A stretch of 64,000 nucleotides of DNA from Phymatolithon calcareum. Its lineage: Eukaryota; Rhodophyta; Florideophyceae; Hapalidiales. The stretch's first letter is position 1; the number at the start of each line of letters is the position of its first letter. The stretch lies in contig OZ345353.1 in the NCBI GenBank assembly GCA_977006965.1, positions 2,852,001 to 2,916,000 on the forward strand, written 5' to 3'. Below, piece after piece: positions 44,398 to 55,420 of this stretch. The notes under the pieces were generated by a model that had not been told where the DNA came from, made no database searches, and saw only the letters and a list, made by a program, of their open reading frames with translations. Made by a program: the position numbers and the translations under genes.

Positions 44398-45927
44398 ATG
44401 GAGAGGTCTACCAACTTTTGGCCTCAGGCGATATCAGTGGTTGCATCGGTGACAGCCGCAATGAGCACGATCGTCGCATCGCAGTTGAACAAGCGGTTCC
44501 CCCTCTCTTTTCATGCGTCAACCCCGCGATGGAAACACACTGTGCTTCCTCTCGTGTTCTATCTCGTCGTGTTCGTGTGTCTTCTGGTGTACGCAGTGTT
44601 TTCGGTGAGAACCAGAAGCATAAGTGGAACGCTCGCATTCATGGCCGCACCCTCTGTTCCTCTACATGGGTTTCTGTGGGCGTTAGTTCCACAGACACGA
44701 CAAGGACAAGAAAAGCCATCCACAGACAGCTATGTGATGCAGTGTTTTCACCGCAAACCAGCTTTTCTGCTCGTGCTTACATGGATACCTCTCATTCTGG
44801 GAGCGATTTTGGCGGGTTTAAACAGGACTTGGCAGGCGCTCGCGGTGCAGATCGCCACTGCTGCGGCCTTCTTGGCCACAGGATGTACACCGGAAACTCC
44901 GTTGCAAGCTCTTGAAAGTTCATTCGGCAGAGCAGCGCGCTTCATGACGATCCCCAAACCAATGCGTCGAAATGAAACAGTTGCCTACACTATCGACTTG
45001 CAGCAAGAACAGTTGCTGGAGCCTGTACGTCTGGACATGGGTGGTAACGACGCATACCTGCAGGTGAGCGCTACAAAGATGGGTCGAATGGAGCCAATTA
45101 AGGACGACGACAGCACGACCGAGGCTCCAATCTCCGCTTATCTCGATTCCTTTGTTGAAGATCTCCCTAAGGATCGCATTGTGGAAATGACCTGTCGATT
45201 GTGGAGAACTTTGGAGGCATGGAAAACAAGACTTAGGGAGCCAGTTGCCGATGTTTTCCTACTCTATGGAGTGGTTGAAAGAATGGCCTTTCTCGCATAC
45301 CGTCCTGCTGATTGTACTATTGAGGCGCACAATCTGAGTGTCATTCTCAACTTTTCCATTTGCCGTGACGACCGAGGGAGTGTACGATCGGATACTGTTG
45401 AGACAGCGAACAATGTTTGGGATGCATGGAGAGCGGCTGGAGAGTGGCTACTTCGAAGTGAGTACTGGTCCACGGCATCGACGCGCGGATCCAAACGCAT
45501 CAATCTTGATGTTCCATTTGCTGAGGATATCCTAGAGCGGCTTTCTGCAGGCGATCTAGGTCTGGAAATGGAGGTGATAGCTTTGGGTTCTGTCGTCCAT
45601 TTTGTTCGGTATGTGTTCGCGCACAACGATCAGCTTATGGAAGCGGTATTGAAAAACATCCCGTACTACCACAAACGAATTGCAAACGACGTGAGTGCCG
45701 GCGTGGGAAGCATTCCCCTGGTTTGCCGAGGCCTCATCACAAGTATGAAGCGCAACGGCTTGCTCTCGGCAAATGTGAGCGGACATGGGTGGGCATCATC
45801 GGGTTGTGCCCTAAGATGGGGCCCAGGTGGGTACGCCCTTCTAGATCAGGCATATGCTCGAAACTCTGCGCTAGCCTATGTTGCACAGCTAGGAATTATC
45901 GTGGTGAAGGCGGTTTTGGAAAACTAG
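44398..45927 (+). CDS. five-helix membrane protein of a local multicopy family, intact copy
   Basis: 509 residues, no introns. I do not recognise the family. Hydrophobic segments lie at about 10-28 (AISVVASVTAAMSTIVAS), 49-69 (PLVFYLVVFVCLLVYAVF), 78-97 (GTLAFMAAPSVPLHGFLWAL), 122-140 (FLLVLTWIPLILGAILAG) and 146-163 (QALAVQIATAAAFLATG). A soluble part of about 340 residues follows, with a Trp-rich stretch (AWRAAGEWLLRSEYWSTAST) and the conserved end ALRWGPGGYALLDQAYARNS. The ATG at 44398 is supported by the same start in copy 1. Two damaged copies lie at 19303-21435 and 25740-27071, and the duplicated unit includes upstream and some downstream DNA. Membrane location is inferred from hydropathy; the function is unknown. 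Confidence 0.8.
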   Translation: MERSTNFWPQAISVVASVTAAMSTIVASQLNKRFPLSFHASTPRWKHTVLPLVFYLVVFVCLLVYAVFSVRTRSISGTLAFMAAPSVPLHGFLWALVPQTRQGQEKPSTDSYVMQCFHRKPAFLLVLTWIPLILGAILAGLNRTWQALAVQIATAAAFLATGCTPETPLQALESSFGRAARFMTIPKPMRRNETVAYTIDLQQEQLLEPVRLDMGGNDAYLQVSATKMGRMEPIKDDDSTTEAPISAYLDSFVEDLPKDRIVEMTCRLWRTLEAWKTRLREPVADVFLLYGVVERMAFLAYRPADCTIEAHNLSVILNFSICRDDRGSVRSDTVETANNVWDAWRAAGEWLLRSEYWSTASTRGSKRINLDVPFAEDILERLSAGDLGLEMEVIALGSVVHFVRYVFAHNDQLMEAVLKNIPYYHKRIANDVSAGVGSIPLVCRGLITSMKRNGLLSANVSGHGWASSGCALRWGPGGYALLDQAYARNSALAYVAQLGIIVVKAVLEN

Positions 45928-46375
45928 CTGAAATTTGATCGGCGTCGACCAAGATCATTTGAGCCGAAAGAAACCAACATCCTGAAATTCGTTGAACAAG
46001 CCGATTTACTATCAGCTGTTTTCAATTTTAGAATTAGGAGAGAAACGACATTCCTTTGGTGCTATGTTTAGAACGAATCATCCACTTCGACTAAAAACAT
46101 GTTTTCTTTTACTGGTGTTTAAGCCCTTGGGCATAGGGAAGCTCCTGTTGTTGGCATTCTACCTGTTGCGCAAAGAGACGAAATCCGGCGCAATGCGACA
46201 TCCGTAGCGAAATATATATATAATATAATCGCCTCAGCCACAGGGGTGGTGCCAATCTCATTGCTCAACATTGCTGTTTGTTGTGCATTTAAACAATTAA
46301 ATTGCTCACTGCGGTTAGTCAGCAATTCGGATTGCAATTTGAATACTTCCCGCAATCGTCAAGTTAATCGTTTAT
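45928..46375. other. 3' flank of the membrane-protein gene
   Basis: The first 50 bases and a later block (ACTGGTGTTTAAGC) resemble the 3' flank of copy 1 at 21436-21530, with extra DNA between. It includes an A/T dinucleotide run at 46210-46226. Confidence 0.5.
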
Positions 46376-46846
46376 TCATGTCTCTTCTCCTAGGTGTACG
46401 AAACTTTCGTCTTCTGCGATAGCCTGTTCAACACGCTGGTTGACAACGCTTGACGTAGCTTCCTTCACAGTTTGCTCATCCCAGTAAGAGCTGATGACTT
46501 TGAGGAAAAGCATCGCCTCGAACACAATAGGAGACGTACGTTTCCGGTGATCAGGCAAAATATACTTAGCCATGGACCAAAGACGCTCCACCTCGGCAAC
46601 CGGCCCTAATATGAAATCGGTGTTCATGTAACTCCGTGCACCGGGTAATCTGGCATTCGTCGTATTCGACCTGATTGACATGAATGGATATCTCGAGGCT
46701 GTTCGCGAAGGAGTAGCATTAGCTGCTGTACAACTTGTTTCGGCTTTGGTTTTGGAATAGGTAGTACCATGGTTGGAAGAGTGAAATTTGTTTAGGTGTT
46801 GTCGAGTGGGTCTGGTAGCGTGCTTTGAATAAATGTACGACTTCAC
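46376..46846 (-). pseudogene. hAT transposase C-terminal fragment
   Basis: 156 codons. The second half is a hAT dimerisation region: LGPVAEVERLWSMAKYILPD, then RTSPIVFEAMLFLKVISSYW, with the Glu of VERLW in the usual catalytic position. The first half is Ser/Thr-rich and uninformative. No upstream core domains are found on this strand, so it is a 3' fragment. It belongs to a hAT subgroup different from the 32660 element, which has CERFFS instead of VERLWS. Confidence 0.7.
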
Positions 46847-46924
46847 TTTTTATATTGACTCTTCTATCTGTCTTTTCAGAAACGGTACTCTAGACACCCA
46901 AACCGTTATACTTGAACGGGTGAA

Positions 46925-46952
46925 TTGTAGTGGTCTACGCAGACCACTACAA
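46925..46952. repeat. 12-bp perfect hairpin with 4-nt loop
   Basis: TTGTAGTGGTCT / ACGC / AGACCACTACAA. It is the first of three hairpins within 175 bases. Confidence 0.8.
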
Positions 46953-46995
46953 CAGAACGATCACATGTATGTTTGAATTCAGGAACATTGTAACT

Positions 46996-47015
46996 GTACG
47001 TAGAATTTTACGTAC
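46996..47015. repeat. 7-bp hairpin with 6-nt loop
   Basis: GTACGTA / GAATTT / TACGTAC, between the two larger foldbacks. Confidence 0.6.
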
Positions 47016-47021
47016 CGAACA

Positions 47022-47097
47022 CTAGGGGAGCACGGCAAAATTTTGGTCTGATAGTTATTTAGTTGATTTGGGCCGAAATGCTGCCGTGCTCCCCCGG
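47022..47097. repeat. small foldback element
   Basis: GGGGAGCACGGCA (47025-47037) pairs exactly with TGCCGTGCTCCCC (47082-47094), and pairing continues imperfectly inward (AAAATTTTGG with GCCGAAAT). About 45 bases form the loop. It has the size of a MITE-like foldback. Confidence 0.7.
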
Positions 47098-47198
47098 TGA
47101 ACGCATATACTGGCCCGAGTTATATAATAAAATTAGATGCTACCGACAACCAATTACCAACCGGCGCCCAAATACGAGTGAAAATATAGAACCTTTTT

Positions 47199-48031
47199 GA
47201 ATAAATTCGCTAAATGGCCACCAAAAGTGGTCAAAGTACGCTAAACATTCACCCATGCCAAAACTACTACTCATCTGTTACGTGAAGCGCTGACAGTTGC
47301 GTTTTTTGGAGGGAAAAGGGAAGTGGCTGCTACTTCCTCTTGATCCAAGTTTTGTGCACATCCTCGAATTCGTCTGACAAGCCCAACGCACAGCGCTCCC
47401 GCACTACTCATTCTGAAATCATGACCAAGAAGGAGCTCGTGCTACAGGTGGGCGACTACGTTGGATCAAGCTTCGACGTTGTTGTTAACGTCATGATCTC
47501 CCCGTCAATCGGGAAGGCACACCTCGTGGAGAGCGCAGCAAGCAGGGTCTGACATTCATCTGTATCCAGCGCACAGCTTGCACCTTCCGCGTGAACGTCA
47601 GCGCCCTGCCGAGCGTTGGCGGTGTCAGGATCAACAAGTCAATCGGACACAGCTGTGCTGGAGGCCCCTCCAGGGAGCGCCAATTCAAGACGGAGCTATT
47701 CGCGCAGCGGGCGCCCGTGCTGACTGAATTTGTTGCCACAAGAGGCCGAGTCAGTGGAAACGCCGCACAGCTGACGGAAATGGTCCGTGTTAAAGCGCAC
47801 ATAGGCGCACACCATATCGCACAGGGAGAGAGTTCACTCAGCTGGAAGAGCTTCCTCTCCAGCTGTATTGCATGTAAATTTCATAGAGTGCTCTGAGAAA
47901 CGGATGAGTAGTAGGTTTCGGCTAGCGTGAGTATGATAGTATAATTTGTAATGGGTGGGTAGTAGTATTGGCTAGGGGTGGATGTTTAGCGTACTTTGAC
48001 CACTTTTGGTGGCCATTTAGCGAATTTCCTC
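47199..48031. mobile_element. MULE-type DNA element with perfect 46-bp inverted repeats
   Basis: 47203-47248 and 47982-48027 are exact reverse complements. Weaker inverted similarity continues inward for about 30 bases (CTACTACTCATC). Flanking GAACCTTTTT (47189-47198) and GAACTTTTTT (48032-48041) differ at one base and fit the roughly 9-10-bp target duplication of Mutator elements. The 833-bp interior encodes only a broken N-terminal transposase part. Confidence 0.75.
47421..47845 (+). pseudogene. MULE transposase N-terminal remnant
   Basis: Starts MTKKELVLQVGDYVGSSFDV; after one frame change it reads FICIQRTACTFRVNVSALPS and later IGHSCAGG. The C-X(5-6)-C...H-X-C spacing is that of the MuDR DNA-binding region. 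It then reads QRAPVLTEFVATRGRVSGN, shared with 51450-51550. The catalytic domain is absent. Confidence 0.6.
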
Positions 48032-49100
48032 GAACTTTTTTCCTTTTGAAATATCCAATACGCGCGCATCATATAAGAATCACGAGGCTTCGGGGGTTGC
48101 GGGAAAATTCGAAATATCGATTAATTTGGCACCATTGATGACCCAAAATTTTATGGCAAGTGCGCCAGTATTTGCGTTTGCGACTCGCTCTTTTCATAAT
48201 GATAACACAAATTTTAAGTCATCATCATTGCTTTGCATAATAAAGACATTTTTTGATGAAGCAGTTTAGTCATCTGCTTCAATTCAGACGGATTGAAATG
48301 CACGCAAGCTGTACAGTACTGTACCCCTGTGTGATCAAACAGGGTCGTTTGTTCAGTGGAAGAACGTATGATTCGCAGAAGGTATAAATGCAATAATTTC
48401 CGGCCTACGACCGACCGCGAAATAGCGTAACAGCTCACCTACGTCCGATGACGCTAGTTACTCCACCTTGGCACTTTGCAAATTCAGCACGCTTTACTTC
48501 TTTCTTGGTTTTTTCCACTGCTTGCTACTCAATACCAGTGTATATAGTGATGTACATGACCCATTCTAGGACCACTGCCCCTGTGGTCCAGATATACAAA
48601 TAATGCCCTTTTGGTCCAAATTAATGAGAAACCTTCCCCCTTATGGTCCAGACTCATCATGAGCCTCGACCGAGGACCGCCGTGCACGTCAGATGCACAA
48701 AGCGGACATGCCCATACCTTTCACACCCTGTGCCCTTTTTGGACAGAGAAATGATACGTATTTCCAGTAAGATGTAGTGATGCTCCAGCTTAGGCATGCG
48801 TCAGTGCATTCCGACATTCCATTGCACAATTGCTTGGTTGCTAACACAATCAATAGACTTAATCGTTGAATAGAGCAAAAATTCGCCAAACGTTCGGCGA
48901 ACGTTAGGCTGTTTCGTTGCTGAAGTTCTAATTTGTCAATTTTTAATGAGCTCACACTCGTGAGTTCGCGAGATAATCGAAAAGTTAACTGCGAATCTTT
49001 GTCACGCATAGCTTTTACAACATACTCCATCACAGCGATCTGGAAAATGTTTATGCTTTGCATAAAAATTCGGTAGGTAAAATTTCGAAAAATCGTTGAA

Positions 49101-49118
49101 TTGCCGAACGTTCGGCAA
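49101..49118. repeat. 18-bp perfect palindrome
   Basis: TTGCCGAACGTTCGGCAA. A related CCAAACGTTCGGCGAACGTT lies at about 48890-48909, so the CGAACGTTCG core occurs twice within 220 bases. Confidence 0.75.
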
Positions 49119-49478
49119 CATTGACCACCTAATTCTTGTCGTTCGCTTGATCGAGCTTATTTATTGCTCCGAATCGTTGAATACCTTGGTAATTGATATC
49201 ATAATTCGTGTCCGTTCGCGGATAAAGTCATAGAACTGGCGAGAATTCGGCATGTGAAGTTTAGAGAAAGCGAACATTCGAACATTCGAGGCAACTAACT
49301 TCGATCAAGCTGTTTATAAAGACATTTTGAGAATTAAATAGATCTTACATCAGTAGTGCAATACGGCACTGCACAACAGTTTCAATTGGAACTGCATCAA
49401 AACATTTTTGAGCCAGACAACGAATTTTACGGAGGCTGTCACCACCTCTAAAACTTTTATTGGTCAGACACACCTCAT

Positions 49479-49503
49479 TGCAGATCACATGATGTGATCT
49501 GCA
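49479..49503. repeat. 25-nt palindrome
   Basis: TGCAGATCACAT / G / ATGTGATCTGCA, 12-bp exact arms. Role unknown. Confidence 0.75.
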
Positions 49504-51030
49504 GTAATTTAGATGATGATCACTCATGATATTTGAAAAATATGGCCTATTCAGAAAAGTGCTGTATCAAAAGCGTTAGATCGCTACCAATGAAATATTT
49601 TTTGAACTTTCATCAAATGCGCACCATGAGGTTTACTGATTAATAAGCCTGTGGCAAATGCTGCAGGTACAGATTTCAAAAACATTCGGACTTTCAGATT
49701 TTCCCGGAACCTCCAGGAAATGCACTTCTTTCAATACATCATACAGATTACTCTCCAAATCCTACAACAGGGAATTAACCGCCTTTTAATTGGACTAGAT
49801 AGCATCAAATCCTGGAATACTAGAATGGGCGGCAAGGTCGGGCGCTTGTGCTTTCAGTATGTCCTACAGTACTTGAGCGGACGTTCCATTCCACGCACAC
49901 GATTATCGCTCGAGCGCAACTCGCCCTGGAAAGGACGTTCAATTTGTGTGGTAGATGCCATTCTAAGGTTCGGACGCCGACTAGAGGAAAGGAATTCATT
50001 GAAGCATGTGATCTCGGGATGAGACCTAGCCAGCTCGTCTACCTTGTGACCCACCGATCACTTAGAAAACTGGGCTAGATGACTACACCCTCAAGATAAT
50101 GACTGCTGTCAACGATATCGAGAGTGATATCGTTCCTCTCAACACCAAACAGAAGAATCATGTCAACGGACACCCGATCTGAATTAAACTACTCCAGATC
50201 CTTCCAGTGATATGAATCCGCCTGAACTGTATGGCCTGAACGCACTTTAAATCGAACAGGTTAGACAAAATTGGCACGAATCTAGGAAAAAATCCTCAGG
50301 TGTGTCACCACATACCTGGTACTCTTGTTGGGACAGCGTATTTTCGAGCTTTGGCCGGCAATATTGGAAAGTAGGGATAGACAACTTGCCAAAAATTTCT
50401 GAGTCCAATGCGCGAGCTTCACGTGGTTGCATTTAAGAGTCGATGGCTCCCTAATTGATCATCTCGACAAGATGTCCGTAGATCGTCGGTGACTTCGATG
50501 TCCTCCTCTAAGCAATTTCTGCGCTTGCGCTGTCACTGACCAGGTAGAACACATTCGGTGAATTGTAGTTATCGGGATACAGAAATTTATGTAAAGGTTT
50601 GTCTGAGTATCACCACAAACTTGTCCGTCATTATTTCTCTGCGTCGGATTCGCGGGAAATCGAAACGGAGAAGATATTGCGTATACTGATGCGTCTGAGG
50701 TCACACGCAGTGAAACTTTTAAATTGAGGCGCAAAAATTTAATAACTCAAATGCAAGTAACTTTCAATGCGATTGAAAACACAATCAACTATTCGCTTGT
50801 GCACGCGAAATTCAGATTTTGACCTCGCTTAACAGGCTTTTCTATGGTTTCTCCACTATTGGAGAGGGCTTTCTTTGCGGAGTGCTCCGGACATTTAAGA
50901 AACTTGAACCATTGCTTATTCTAGAATTTGACTTAATGCAAAAACGTCCATCTGAAAATTGAAAAGGGTGCTCAAATAGCAACTCAATCGTTTATCCGCA
51001 TAACTTATTTCAGTGATATTTTATGGCGAC

Positions 51031-52085
51031 CAAAAATTGGAAAAATTCACTACATGGCCATCTCTAGCCGTATCTACAACTCATCCGTTACGATTATGAC
51101 GGGGCTCTGTAAGCACATTGTCGAATTCATCTACAACGCTCAACAGAAAACATTCTCGCACTAACCACTCCAAAATCACGTAAAAGAAGGAGATCGTGCA
51201 ACAGGTGGTCCACTACGCTGAATCAAGCGTTGAAGACTTTGTTAACGTCTTGATCTTCCACAATACGTCGATGGGTAAAGCCCACTTCGTGGCGAAGCGC
51301 TGCAAATAGCGCCTGTCAGTCATCTGTAGTTAGCGCATAGCTTGCACTTCCCGTGTTAACATCAGCGTGCTGTAAAGCATCGGCGGCGTCAGGATCACCA
51401 CGTTTTCTCGACAGAGCTGCGTTGGAGGACATGTCAGGGAGTGCCAGTTTAGGACGGACTTATTCGCCCAGCAGGCGCCCGTGCTAACTGATTTCATTGC
51501 AACAGAAGGCCGAGTCCGTGGAAACAACGCGCAGCTCACGGAGATGGTCCACAAACAATACGGGATCTTTCTAAAGCCAAAAAACGCGCACAACAACATA
51601 GTGACTTCCATGGAGGCCGCGGATGTCCACCACCAGTCGCAAATCCGAGTACTGCGCTCGTACTTGGCCGAAGTAGAGCTGCACGACCCCGGGGGAGTGT
51701 ACAAGCTCGCAACAACCCCTCTCTTTAGTAGGAAACAGGAGCAGCTTCGCAGCGTTTTCTGTTTTCTAAGGGGCGCGATGGACAGCTCAGCGGCCTTCAA
51801 TACTTTCGAAGACATGCGGAAGACCCAAAATCTACAACGTCGTCGAGTTGAAAAGAAAATACATCGACAAAGCGGACCAGTTCCTGATTATTGTTCTTAC
51901 TGCCTGCAATGATTGACGTGCTACGTGCGACGAAGATCTAAAGCGTAGAGAGTAGCGCGCACAATAAATTTTACTGCCCTATAGATTGCATTGACAAACG
52001 GATGTGTAGTAGTTTTGGCTAGAGTGAGTTATGATAGTACGCTTGGCTAGGAATGAGTAGTAGATTTTGCTAGAGATGGCTGTGG
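51031..52085. mobile_element. second MULE-type element, diverged
   Basis: The left end resembles the terminal repeat of the 47199 element (ATGGCGACCAAAAATTGG...CATGGCCATCTCTAGCC). GCCATCTCTAGC at 51057-51068 recurs inverted at 52069-52080, with more inverted similarity inside (CTACAACTCATCC versus GAATGAGTAGTAG). The interior carries a longer transposase remnant. The target duplication was not found. Confidence 0.6.
51180..51912 (+). pseudogene. MULE transposase remnant, N-terminal to start of catalytic domain
   Basis: Broken by stops in its first part (RIACTSRVNISVL matches the zinc region of the 47421 remnant), then open at 51481-51912: LTDFIATEGRVRGNNAQLTE, DVHHQSQIRVLRSYLAEVEL and FCFLRGAMDSSAAFNTF. 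In the next frame VVELKRKYIDKADQFLIIVL and a stop follow, the place where active MULEs have DGTHLK-type sequence. The key Asp is not evident, and the rest of the catalytic domain is missing. Confidence 0.65.
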
Positions 52086-52826
52086 TGGCACAGATCGGCC
52101 GATCTTCGCCACAGAGTACTCCGGGAACATTTGGATGGAAAGGCCGTGCAAGGCTCTAGCGAAAGTCTCTTCCGTTGGAGGTTAGTGGCAGAGCAATTAA
52201 CAACACACGCGTGGACTTGGGGTCCAATCGCAACAGGACACCAACGTCCGTATGCAAATACAGGTAGAGGGTCCGAGGACGGAGACTTGACTGACGGCGC
52301 AGTCGAGGTCGTACGCGAGGCCTTCCCTGAGGCGAAAGGACGGCGAAGGTTGGAACGGAAAACGGTCGATCTTGACCAAACACGGGTTGCCCCGTTTACT
52401 GAAGGCTGGCGGCGAAAGCCCGAAATATGCTACAAATCAGTCTTATACAAAAACGCACCCTAAGCGGAGAGGCAGGCGAGGCCGAAGGAACTGGGTGTAA
52501 GCCATTGTGGGCTGTAATGGCCGCGGAAAAAGAAGGCGTCAATGCCACCATATTACTTCAAAGGCCATGCAGTGAATTGCTACAAGTTTTTGTGATCATG
52601 TAGTGAATCTCCTCATAATCATTTGATGGCATAATATTGTAAAGTTAGCTATGGCATCTAAGAAAGTTATGTATACGCGCTACGCTTGACAATGATAGAG
52701 CTACAGCGCATCAGCAAAGATTGACCGAAGGCATGGAAAGGACAATTGCCTCCAAAACAATTTGCAATCGGCAAAGCACGTGAAATGGTTACGTGTACCG
52801 ACAAGTGTAGAAATCAACTTTCAAAT
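52086..52826. other. intergenic, no gene seen
   Basis: A G+C-rich stretch at 52130-52460 with a 110-codon plus-strand frame (Arg/Gly-rich, no motif), then A/T-richer sequence. Nothing was assigned. Confidence 0.4.
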
Positions 52827-54191
52827 TTACCAATCATTGCAAAATACTTTGTGTAGCGCAAATTGCACCATTTTGATTAAATCTAAAGTAAGAGGAGCAG
52901 TTTCGTTGAACCTTGATAGTTTAAAAGGGCACACTGAGTCCTGCTCATCTCCTAACTCACATAACAGCTGCCAGGACGGTCGTTGACTGAGATCAATGGA
53001 AAAAACTATTCTACTGGAAGTATTTGCCAAAATTGGGCTACTCCAGAACGGAACAAAAACACAGCGTTCGCTCGTTGACGCTTTCGGATGATGTTCGGCA
53101 TTACAGAAGATGCATGTTCTGTCCTGTGGTCTCTCCTGGAGAACGACCGCCCGGCAGGGGAGGACCCGAAGCATTTTCTCTGGGCGCTGGTTTTTCTCAA
53201 GCTGTACGCAAGCGAGAACGTAAACAGCGCGCTCTGATCCGGGGCTAATAGGGGAACCTTGGGGGGCTCCTCGTTCGCTTGTCTCTTGAGTACATCCTGC
53301 GTCGTTCATAACAGTTAATGTAGTTTTCTTCAGCGAGAAGGAGGCAAGTGATGCAAGGTTTGCTGATAGCCTGAGATCGATTTCTCGCATAAGCTCCTCG
53401 TATGCTGACTTTATGTGAAGCACGGCTTTTGTGTTCATTCCTCGTCTCACATTTGCTATGTAATGGAGGAGGGCCCTTTCCGTTCGTTTCTTGGGCTGGA
53501 AGCCCATTTGGGATTTGTTGAATCTATATTCTTCCGGATCAGTTTGTCCATTGCTGATTCAAATATTTTGCGAGCGTGCGATAATAGAGAAATCGGTCTG
53601 TAGCTTTTCGGTGAGCTTGGGTCTCCTTTCTTAAATATTGAAACCACCAATGTCTTATTCCAATCGTCAGGCCAGCAGCCGAGCTGGCTAGCTCTGTGAT
53701 CGTAGCTAGCAGGAAACTGCAGCTGTCCTCAGGGGTGAGTAGCAATGCTTCGGAGAAGATGCCATCCGGTCCAGCTGCTTTTTTCCTCGGAGAACGTTTT
53801 AGGGCGCTCTTGAGCTCTCGTTTTAGTGCTCGTGTGACTTAGAATTTCCTCGGTTCTAAGGGTGTTCCTCTGGGGTCCTTCAGCTCCGCTGATAGATGAG
53901 TCACTTCCGCCTGGTCTAGAGGCATGCCTTCCCAGCAATTAGTCTGGGTTCTCCACTTCTTCATTCGAATTAAATTTTCATCTTTTTCGAGAAGTCTGTT
54001 GGACTTGAGGCCGATAGATCTTCAGTGAATTTCTTAAAGCCTGCTCTTCTGTTCGTCTGGGTCATCTTTCTTACCTTTCTGTTGAGGTCTCTGTGCGCTT
54101 CCCAGTCACTGACCTGGTTAGACCTCTGAGTGTGGGGTTCAAGGCACAAGCTGGCAGATCCGTTGACCAGAGTTTGAGGACTGCTGGTCAA
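52827..54191 (-). pseudogene. non-LTR (LINE) retrotransposon reverse transcriptase, broken
   Basis: Reading leftward from 54191: a basic linker (SDWEAHRDLNRKVRKMTQTN), then SPRKKAAGPDGIF near 53780 (the GPDGI motif before the LINE RT), SIFKKGDPSSPKSYRPISLL near 53610, MGFQPKKRTERALLHYIANV at 53507, VLHIKSAYEELM and RGAPQGSPISP near 53240. These are in at least three frames. The YADD-type active-site region is absent. After PISP the sequence jumps to a Cys/His-containing tail (CIFCNAEHH), so part of the RT is deleted. It is dead. Confidence 0.75.
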
Positions 54192-54526
54192 GGAGGGTTT
54201 ATATAGATTAAAAGTGGAACCATAGTGAAGAGTCTAAATAAAGGGGTGTGTCGACACTAATGTGAAGAGAAGCACGGGACAAATAGATGGTTAAAAACAA
54301 TTGGTCTAACGTCAACATGGGGGAGAGAGATACTAATGGCAGGATATCATTGGCCGCAGTAGTAAGCGGCAATGAGGAAGCCGTTGAGGGTCCAATGGCG
54401 GTTGCTCAGTGGTCACAACGATGAAGAGTAAGAGGAGGAACTATGGAAAGCGGAGATTGGTTAAAAATGATGGACTCGAGAGAGGCTCTTCAAAAGCGCT
54501 CCGAGCTCTTAGTGAGCGGCGACGCG

Positions 54527-54843
54527 GTCACGCGTGGCAGTCTCGCGACTGCTTTCGGTCACGCGTCACGTGACATATCTGTCACGCTAGGGTAATTAAA
54601 ATACAATTATAAGATAGTAATTGTAATTGGTCTTGGCCGCGGTCACAGTGACATGATGTATGCTAGATTGTGACGTGATGTGTAACGTGTGACTGAGAAA
54701 CCGTAACGAGGAGGAATAGAGTATGATTGATCAACGGAGTAACGACATGATGGGATGGCATGATATTAACTATGTTTCTGGTGTTGATAAGGGGTGTTGA
54801 TCACGTCACGTGAGTGACGTGAGTGACTTTTCGTCACAGTGAG
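54527..54843. promoter_or_regulatory. cluster of GTCAC/GTGAC motifs
   Basis: Over about 320 bases the pentamers GTCAC and GTGAC recur more than a dozen times, including palindromic TCACGTGA and GTCACAGTGAC and a dense string near 54800-54843. CACGTG cores are typical bHLH/bZIP sites. No gene start is adjacent, so the role is open. Confidence 0.4.
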
Positions 54844-55021
54844 CCTTCTTGTAGGCCCCTGTCCGGAGTTTAGAGATCTGGGCTTGTAGTCAAGATCTTG
54901 CTTAGTTTGGCTTTGGAGAGCGATGGAATAAAGTGCCGTTGTGAGATGCGGTGCTGTCATTTTTGGGTTCGTGTAGGAAATGCTGAATACCCAGTATCCG
55001 CTATTCGCTTGAGAGAGTTGG

Positions 55022-55420
55022 CTACAACCTTCTTGATTGTTGCCTTGCGTCCTTGATGTGCATTGTTGTGAGAACCTCCATAAGAGAAGCTTCTTCAACT
55101 TGGAAACTAGCCGCATCACCCGATTTCGTAACATACGTTGATGTGCGGACGCCCATAAGCGCAGCATCAATATCTTGTGTATCGCGTGTCTTGGAATTGG
55201 CCGCCTCGACCAATTTCATCAGCAATAGAAGCATGAATTGCTGAACATGTATACCGTCACTCTCCGCACCAGAATAAACCACATCAAATTCGCATATTAA
55301 GTGTGTTCTGCGAAGCAATTGAAGTTCAGCTGAAGCATCGAAACTTGCTGCCGTGAGCTATGAGATTTCCTTGCGCTTTTCCGATACTTGCAGCTCATAA
55401 TCTTTCTTTTTCTCCATAAA
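55022..55420 (-). pseudogene. unrecognised coding remnant
   Basis: Minus-strand reading MEKKKDYELQVSEKRKEIS, a stop, then ASAELQLLRRTHLICEFDVV to an end at 55022. Helical and protein-like but unrecognised. It lies just downstream of a possible MULE fragment on the same strand and may belong to it. Confidence 0.3.

Larger units (their letters stand above)
48042..51030. other. intergenic with several palindromes
   Basis: About 3 kb. Palindromes are listed separately. Two minus-strand stretches at about 50270-50340 and 50580-50640 both read QVCGDT followed by similar residues, suggesting an old internal duplication. No gene is seen. Confidence 0.45.
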
